From the NCBI RefSeq assembly GCF_000304335.1, contig NZ_CAJF01000015.1, positions 31,048-95,047 on the forward strand: a stretch of DNA of 64,000 nucleotides, read 5' to 3'. The notes under the pieces are model-generated. The model ran no database searches. It saw only the letters and a list, made by a program, of their open reading frames with translations, and was not told the origin of the DNA. Shown here one piece after another: positions 60,114 to 64,000 of the stretch; within the stretch, counting starts at the first letter, position 1, and every line of letters starts with the position of its first letter. The DNA comes from Microbacterium yannicii PS01 (GTDB taxonomy: Bacteria; Actinomycetota; Actinomycetes; Actinomycetales; Microbacteriaceae). Both the position numbers and the translations under genes were made by a program.

Positions 60114-61580
60114 CTAGGGGAGCTGCAGCACGCCGTTGCGGCGGTGGGGGAGCCGTGAGAGGGCGGGGTCGCGCAGCACCTCGGGCAGCAGCGCCTCGGG
60201 GGCGTCCTGGTAGGTGACCGGGCGCAGGAACCGGCGGATCGCGGTCGCGCCGACCGAGGTGTGCAGCGACGTCGTCGCCGGCCACGGTCCTCCGTGGTGC
60301 TGCGACCACGTCACGGCGACGCCCGTCGGCCACCCGGCGAACAGTACGCGCCCGGCCCGGCGCTCGAGCAGGGCGAGCACCGACGCGACGTCGTCGCCGG
60401 GCTCCGAGTGCAGTGTCGCGGTCAGCGACCCCGGCACCACCTCGAGCGCCGCCTGCAGCTCCTCCGCCGACCCGTAGCGCACGAGCAGCGTGACCGGTCC
60501 GAAGCACTCCTCGAGGAGCGTCGACGGGCGTGCGGCGACGGACGCGGCATCCGTCGACAGGACCACCGGCTGAGCGGCGCCGGCTTCGGCCGGAAGGCCG
60601 TGCGCGACCACGTTCACCGAGGGGTCGGCTTCGAGGTGCTCGATTCCCGACGGGAAGGCCTCGGTGATGCGGTCGGTGAGCAGCGGTCCGCCGCCCACAC
60701 CGGTCGCGAAGCCCGCGACGAGCTCTTCGAAGCCGGCGCCCTCGGGCACGAACACCACGCCCGGCTTCGTGCAGAACTGCCCGACGCCGAGCGTGAACGA
60801 GCCGACGAGCCCCTGCGCCAGGGCCTCGCCGCGGGTGGCGACGGCGGCGGCCGTGATCACGACCGGGTTCAGCGAGCCGAGCTCGCCGTAGAAGGGGATC
60901 GGGTCGGGGCGGCCAGTCGCGAGGTCGAACAGCGCCCGGCCGCCGCCCAGTGAGCCGGTGAAGCCGGCGGCCTGGATGACGGGATGCTGCACGAGGGCGT
61001 TTCCGGCCTCGCGCCCTTCGACCAGGGCGAGCGAGCCTTCCGGAGCCCCGGCGTCGGCCAGCGCCGCGGCGACGATCGCGGCGGTCCGCTCCGACAGCCG
61101 CGGGTGCCCCGAGTGCGCCTTCACGATCACCGGGTTGCCCGCCGCGAGGGCCGAGGCGGTGTCGCCGCCGGCCACCGAGAACGCGAACGGGAAGTTCGAG
61201 GCGGAGAACACCGCGACCGGGCCGACGCCGGTCAGCGTGCGCCGCAGCTCGGGGCGCGGCGGCGTGGCCGATGGGTCGGCGTCGTCGACGGTGAGCTCGA
61301 GGTACGAGCCCTCCTCGACGACCGTCGCGAAGAGGCGCAGCTGGCCGGTGGTGCGAGCGACCTCACCGCGCAGGCGGGTCTCGCCGAGCCGTGTCTCGTC
61401 GTCGGCGATCGCGACGAGCTCGTCGATGTGCGCATCGAGCGCGTCGGCGGCCGCGCGCAGCCACGACGCCCGGGTGGCGGCATCCGCTCCCCGCCACACG
61501 GGTGCGGCGGCGGCCGCCGCCTGCGCCAGGGCGTCGAGCTCTTCGGCGGTCGTCGTGGTGGTCTGCGTCGTGGAGGTCAT
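60114..61580 (-). CDS. 2,5-dioxopentanoate (ketoglutarate semialdehyde) dehydrogenase
   Basis: A 488-residue aldehyde dehydrogenase of the ketoglutarate-semialdehyde branch. VFSASNFPFAFSVAGGDTAS is the conserved N-terminal segment of this branch, VIVKAHSGHPRLSERTAAIV the cofactor region, FYGELGSLNPVV holds the general-base Glu, and LGVGQFCTKPGVVFVPEG the catalytic Cys. It oxidises 2,5-dioxopentanoate to 2-oxoglutarate with NAD(P). It is the last gene in the operon, after the enolase-superfamily dehydratase and KdgD, which together give a complete lower aldarate route. Its start is about 100 bases from the upstream stop. Confidence 0.9.
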   Translation of the reverse strand: MTSTTQTTTTTAEELDALAQAAAAAAPVWRGADAATRASWLRAAADALDAHIDELVAIADDETRLGETRLRGEVARTTGQLRLFATVVEEGSYLELTVDDADPSATPPRPELRRTLTGVGPVAVFSASNFPFAFSVAGGDTASALAAGNPVIVKAHSGHPRLSERTAAIVAAALADAGAPEGSLALVEGREAGNALVQHPVIQAAGFTGSLGGGRALFDLATGRPDPIPFYGELGSLNPVVITAAAVATRGEALAQGLVGSFTLGVGQFCTKPGVVFVPEGAGFEELVAGFATGVGGGPLLTDRITEAFPSGIEHLEADPSVNVVAHGLPAEAGAAQPVVLSTDAASVAARPSTLLEECFGPVTLLVRYGSAEELQAALEVVPGSLTATLHSEPGDDVASVLALLERRAGRVLFAGWPTGVAVTWSQHHGGPWPATTSLHTSVGATAIRRFLRPVTYQDAPEALLPEVLRDPALSRLPHRRNGVLQLP

Positions 61581-61680
61581 CGGGGGTCCTTTCGTCGCGG
61601 CATCCGCTCGTCTGTCGCGGTCTGCGGGTCGAACCCGCAGCCGGCGGCGGAGGCTCCGGGGTGAACGGGTGCGGAGGTGG

Positions 61681-62805
61681 TCATGAGAATCGGATGCCGA
61701 GGCCGGCGTGCGGCACCTCGGTCAGGGTTCCGTCGGCGATGCGCACCGGCGACGGGTCGGCGAGAGCTCCCAGTGCGCCGAAGCCGGCGTCTTCGACGTC
61801 CTCGGCCATCGGCTCGGGAACGCCCTCGACCGCCGGGAGCGTGAGGGCGAGCTGGCCCGAGAGCTCGGGCAGCAGATGCGGGTGCACGGCGGCGCCGTAC
61901 TCGACGGCGATGGCGGCGATGCCGAGGAACGGCGTGATGCCGCCGACCCGCACGATGTTGGGCTGCACGATCTGGGCGGCGCCGCTGCGCAGGAAGTCGT
62001 CGAAGCGGAAGACGTTGTGCAGGTTCTCGCCGACCGCGATCGGGATGCCGCTCGCCGTCTTCAGGCGCCGCGAGAGCTCGGTGTGGCCGTACAGGTCGTC
62101 GGCGCGAAGCGGCTCTTCGATCCACGCCGGCGCCACGGCCGCGAGCACCTCCAGCGACTGCGTGGCGCGGTCGAGCTCCCAGCGCTGGTTGGCGTCGATC
62201 ATGAGCGCGCGATCGGGGCCCAGCACCTCGCGCACCGCCTTCAGGCGATCGAGGTCTTCGGCGACGTCGGGCTTGCCCACCTTGACCTTCACCGCATCGA
62301 ACCCCGCGTCGACCCAGCGCCGCACCTGAGCCACGAGCTCGTCCTCGCTGTAGTGCAGGTTCACACCGCTGCCGTAGGCGCGGACGCGGTCGCGCCGGGC
62401 GCCGAGGAAGCCCGCCAGCGAGGTGCTCTGGGCACGGATCGCGGCATCCCACAGGGCGAGATTCAGACCCGCCATCGCGATGGTCGTCACCCCGCCCCCG
62501 CCGGCTTCGTGCAAGTGCTGCCAGAGCGCCTGCCATTCCGAGCCGGGGTCGGCGGGTCGGCCGAGCGCGAACCTCGTGATGTCGTTCGCGAGCAGGGCGT
62601 GCACGGCCTCGGCGCCGATCTGCGGCGTCCACGAGAAGCCCCAGCCCTCGGCGCCGTCCGAGCGCACCACGTGCGTCGCGATCACACCGACCGATGTCAC
62701 GTCGGCCGCCCACGGCCGCGTCAACGGCACGCGGAGCAGCCGCGCGTCGAATCCGGCGATGGTGGGCCCGCCGACGAAGAGTGGGGCGGCCTCGGCGAGG
62801 GTCAC
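61681..62805 (-). CDS. Enolase-superfamily sugar-acid dehydratase
   Basis: A 374-residue protein of the mandelate racemase/muconate lactonising group. The metal and catalytic residues are in place: KVKVGKP (Lys173/Lys175), MIDANQRWE (Asp204), WIEEPL (Glu230) and VGENLHNV (Glu260), with HPHLLPELSG supplying the general-acid histidine. By position, next to KdgD and ketoglutarate-semialdehyde dehydrogenase, it most likely dehydrates an aldarate such as glucarate or galactarate to 5-dehydro-4-deoxyglucarate; the specificity loop cannot be read by eye. It overlaps KdgD by four bases. Confidence 0.82.
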   Translation of the reverse strand: MTLAEAAPLFVGGPTIAGFDARLLRVPLTRPWAADVTSVGVIATHVVRSDGAEGWGFSWTPQIGAEAVHALLANDITRFALGRPADPGSEWQALWQHLHEAGGGGVTTIAMAGLNLALWDAAIRAQSTSLAGFLGARRDRVRAYGSGVNLHYSEDELVAQVRRWVDAGFDAVKVKVGKPDVAEDLDRLKAVREVLGPDRALMIDANQRWELDRATQSLEVLAAVAPAWIEEPLRADDLYGHTELSRRLKTASGIPIAVGENLHNVFRFDDFLRSGAAQIVQPNIVRVGGITPFLGIAAIAVEYGAAVHPHLLPELSGQLALTLPAVEGVPEPMAEDVEDAGFGALGALADPSPVRIADGTLTEVPHAGLGIRFS

Positions 62806-63701
62806 AGCAGCGCCCGTCCCGCCTCCAGGATCTCGCCGAGCCGGGCCTCCTGCGCGGGCGTCGGGTCGACGAGGGGTGCCCGCACCGAGCCGACCGGCAG
62901 ACCGCCGAGACGCAGCCCCGTCTTGATGAGGGAGACCCCGAATCCGGGGGTCTCGTCGCGCAGCGCCACGAGCGGTGAGTAGAAGCCGTCGAGCAGGGCG
63001 TTGCGACGCGCCTCGTCGCCGTCGACGTACGCGCGGTAGTACGCGTTCGCCACCTGGGGGATCATCGCGAACGCCGCCGACGAGTACAGCGGGATGCCGA
63101 TGCCCCGGTAGGCGCCCTGCGTCAGCTCGGCGGTGAGCAGTCCGTTGAAGAACGCGAAGTCCTCGCGCCCCTCTTCGGCGACCGCCCGCACGATCTGCTG
63201 CGCGAGTCCGACATCGCCGACGCCGTCCTTGAATCCGACGACCTTCGGGTTGCGCGCGAGGCGCCGCACCGAGTCGACGGAGTACTGCGCGGTGCCGCGG
63301 TGATAGATCACGACGGGAAGATCGGATGCCGCGGCCACCGCCTCGACGTAGGCGACGAGCCCCGCCTGCGGCCCGCCCACCAGGTACGGCGGCAGCACGA
63401 GCAGGGCGTCGGCTCCGGCATCCGCTGCCGCCCGCGCCAGCGCGGTCGCGTGACCGAGCGGACCGCCGGTTCCGGCCACGACCGGCACGCGCCCGGCGAC
63501 CGTCTCGGTGGCCAGCTGCACCACGCGCGCGACCTCGTCGGTCGACAGGGCGTGGAACTCTCCGGTGCCGCAGGCGGGGAAGACTCCGCCGGGCGAGTGC
63601 TCCAAAGTCGTCGCGACGTGCGTGCGGAGCAGGTCCTCGTCGATGCGGCCGTCGGCGTCGAACGGCGTGACGGGGAAGAAGAGGATGCCGTCGAAGTTCA
63701 C
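62802..63701 (-). CDS. kdgD: 5-dehydro-4-deoxyglucarate dehydratase
   Basis: A 299-residue DapA-family TIM barrel with the aldolase signature: GTGEFHALS (45-53), Tyr133 in VVIYHRGTAQYS and the Schiff-base Lys158 in VVGFKDGVGD. GTGEF and YHRGTAQY are typical of KdgD rather than dihydrodipicolinate synthase. It decarboxylates and dehydrates 5-dehydro-4-deoxyglucarate to 2,5-dioxopentanoate. It overlaps both neighbours by four bases (GTGA), so it sits inside a tight operon. Confidence 0.92.
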   Translation of the reverse strand: MNFDGILFFPVTPFDADGRIDEDLLRTHVATTLEHSPGGVFPACGTGEFHALSTDEVARVVQLATETVAGRVPVVAGTGGPLGHATALARAAADAGADALLVLPPYLVGGPQAGLVAYVEAVAAASDLPVVIYHRGTAQYSVDSVRRLARNPKVVGFKDGVGDVGLAQQIVRAVAEEGREDFAFFNGLLTAELTQGAYRGIGIPLYSSAAFAMIPQVANAYYRAYVDGDEARRNALLDGFYSPLVALRDETPGFGVSLIKTGLRLGGLPVGSVRAPLVDPTPAQEARLGEILEAGRALL

Positions 63702-64000
63702 GCCAGCACGTCCTTTCGGGTGGTGGTGTCGAGCGGGTCGGGGTCGATGACGGCGAGCGGGTCGGCGGGCTGACCAGGAACAGCGGGGTCCGCTCCGCCG
63801 GGCTCGCCAAGCTCGCCGCGCCATGTGTGCGCCGGCTTCCAGCCGAGCACGCGGCGGGCCTTGGCGTTCGAGAACGCCGGAGCGGTGCCGGTCAACTCGG
63901 CCGCCAGCTGCTCGGACCCGGGAACGAACCTCGGCAGCAGGTCGGCGAGCGGCTGCCGGGCGAGCGCGTCGTCGGCGCCGACGAAGAAGACCTCTGCATT
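63698..64000 (-). CDS. Uronate-dehydrogenase-like NAD-dependent epimerase, partial
   Basis: Only the last 100 codons are in the window; the gene continues past the right edge. The visible part AEVFFVGADDALARQPLADL, then LAAELTGTAPAFSNAKARRV and LGWKPAHTWR is the C-terminal part of extended SDR sugar epimerases/dehydrogenases (GW-P motif). A proline-rich tail (GGADPAVPGQPADPLAVID) follows. With KdgD and the aldarate dehydratase downstream, it could be a uronate dehydrogenase supplying the aldarate (inference). Confidence 0.7.
   Translation of the reverse strand, partial: NAEVFFVGADDALARQPLADLLPRFVPGSEQLAAELTGTAPAFSNAKARRVLGWKPAHTWRGELGEPGGADPAVPGQPADPLAVIDPDPLDTTTRKDVLA

Overview
The window is high-GC DNA whose gene content (F420-type luciferase-like oxidoreductase, fused pterin dehydratase-VOC protein, single-chain dihydroxyacetone-kinase homologue, many LacI/TetR/GntR regulators, frequent GTG starts and ATGA/GTGA overlaps) points to an actinobacterium, most likely Microbacteriaceae (Microbacterium or a close relative). 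This is judged from protein resemblance only. I see no rRNA, tRNA, CRISPR array or intact transposase.

Bases 1-20,000 are a mosaic of small housekeeping and stress genes: a nuclease-like protein, DNA polymerase IV with a 46-residue zinc-ribbon gene upstream, VOC and SRPBCC proteins each beside a regulator, AraC/TetR/MerR regulators, small membrane proteins, a TMEM175-like channel, DUF808 and DUF2236 proteins, an aldo/keto reductase and a secreted propeller protein. Several genes here are broken: a DUF5655 remnant, a frameshifted gene containing a perfect 16-bp hairpin, a frameshifted small membrane protein, and a decayed serine recombinase at 19.8-20.2 kb.

Bases 20,287-41,651 form a carbohydrate island. 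The first half holds a GH78 alpha-L-rhamnosidase facing an SDR-LacI-DUF5060/DUF4038 hydrolase-GH42 operon, with two LacI-type operators between them. The second half, on the minus strand, reads MFS transporter, L-erythrulose-kinase-like DhaKL, RpiB-like isomerase, TIM-like isomerase, OiaC-like decarboxylase, ApnO-like oxidoisomerase, SDR, ApnL-like lactonase. By family this is a complete route from D-apionolactone through D-apionate, 3-oxo-isoapionate and L-erythrulose to D-erythrose 4-phosphate. An ABC-type sugar-binding lipoprotein, a large protein of unknown function and a divergent FadR-type regulator complete it. Two minus-strand promoters carry the same near-identical 20-bp element, with a GGTCAACC operator in the -35/-10 spacer, which gives a concrete regulon model. 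With the neighbouring glycosidases, the likely substrate is an apiose-containing plant glycoside or pectin fragment.

Bases 41,650-50,900 hold a two-piece inverted alditol-oxidase pseudogene, a MarR-MFS pair, an alpha/beta hydrolase, a lipoate-protein-ligase-like gene overlapping a DNA methyltransferase, an F420-type oxidoreductase, and a TetR-esterase pair whose esterase is frameshifted twice.

Bases 50,900-64,000 return to sugar use: a GH3 beta-glucosidase, galT-galK with a divergent LacI regulator and paired operators, a ThuA-like protein, glycerate kinase, and a minus-strand operon (uronate-dehydrogenase-like epimerase running off the window, 5-dehydro-4-deoxyglucarate dehydratase, enolase-superfamily dehydratase, ketoglutarate-semialdehyde dehydrogenase) that fits oxidative hexuronate/aldarate breakdown to 2-oxoglutarate. 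An 18-bp repeat related to GGTCCCTGAGCTTGTCGAA has expanded in frame inside three unrelated genes.
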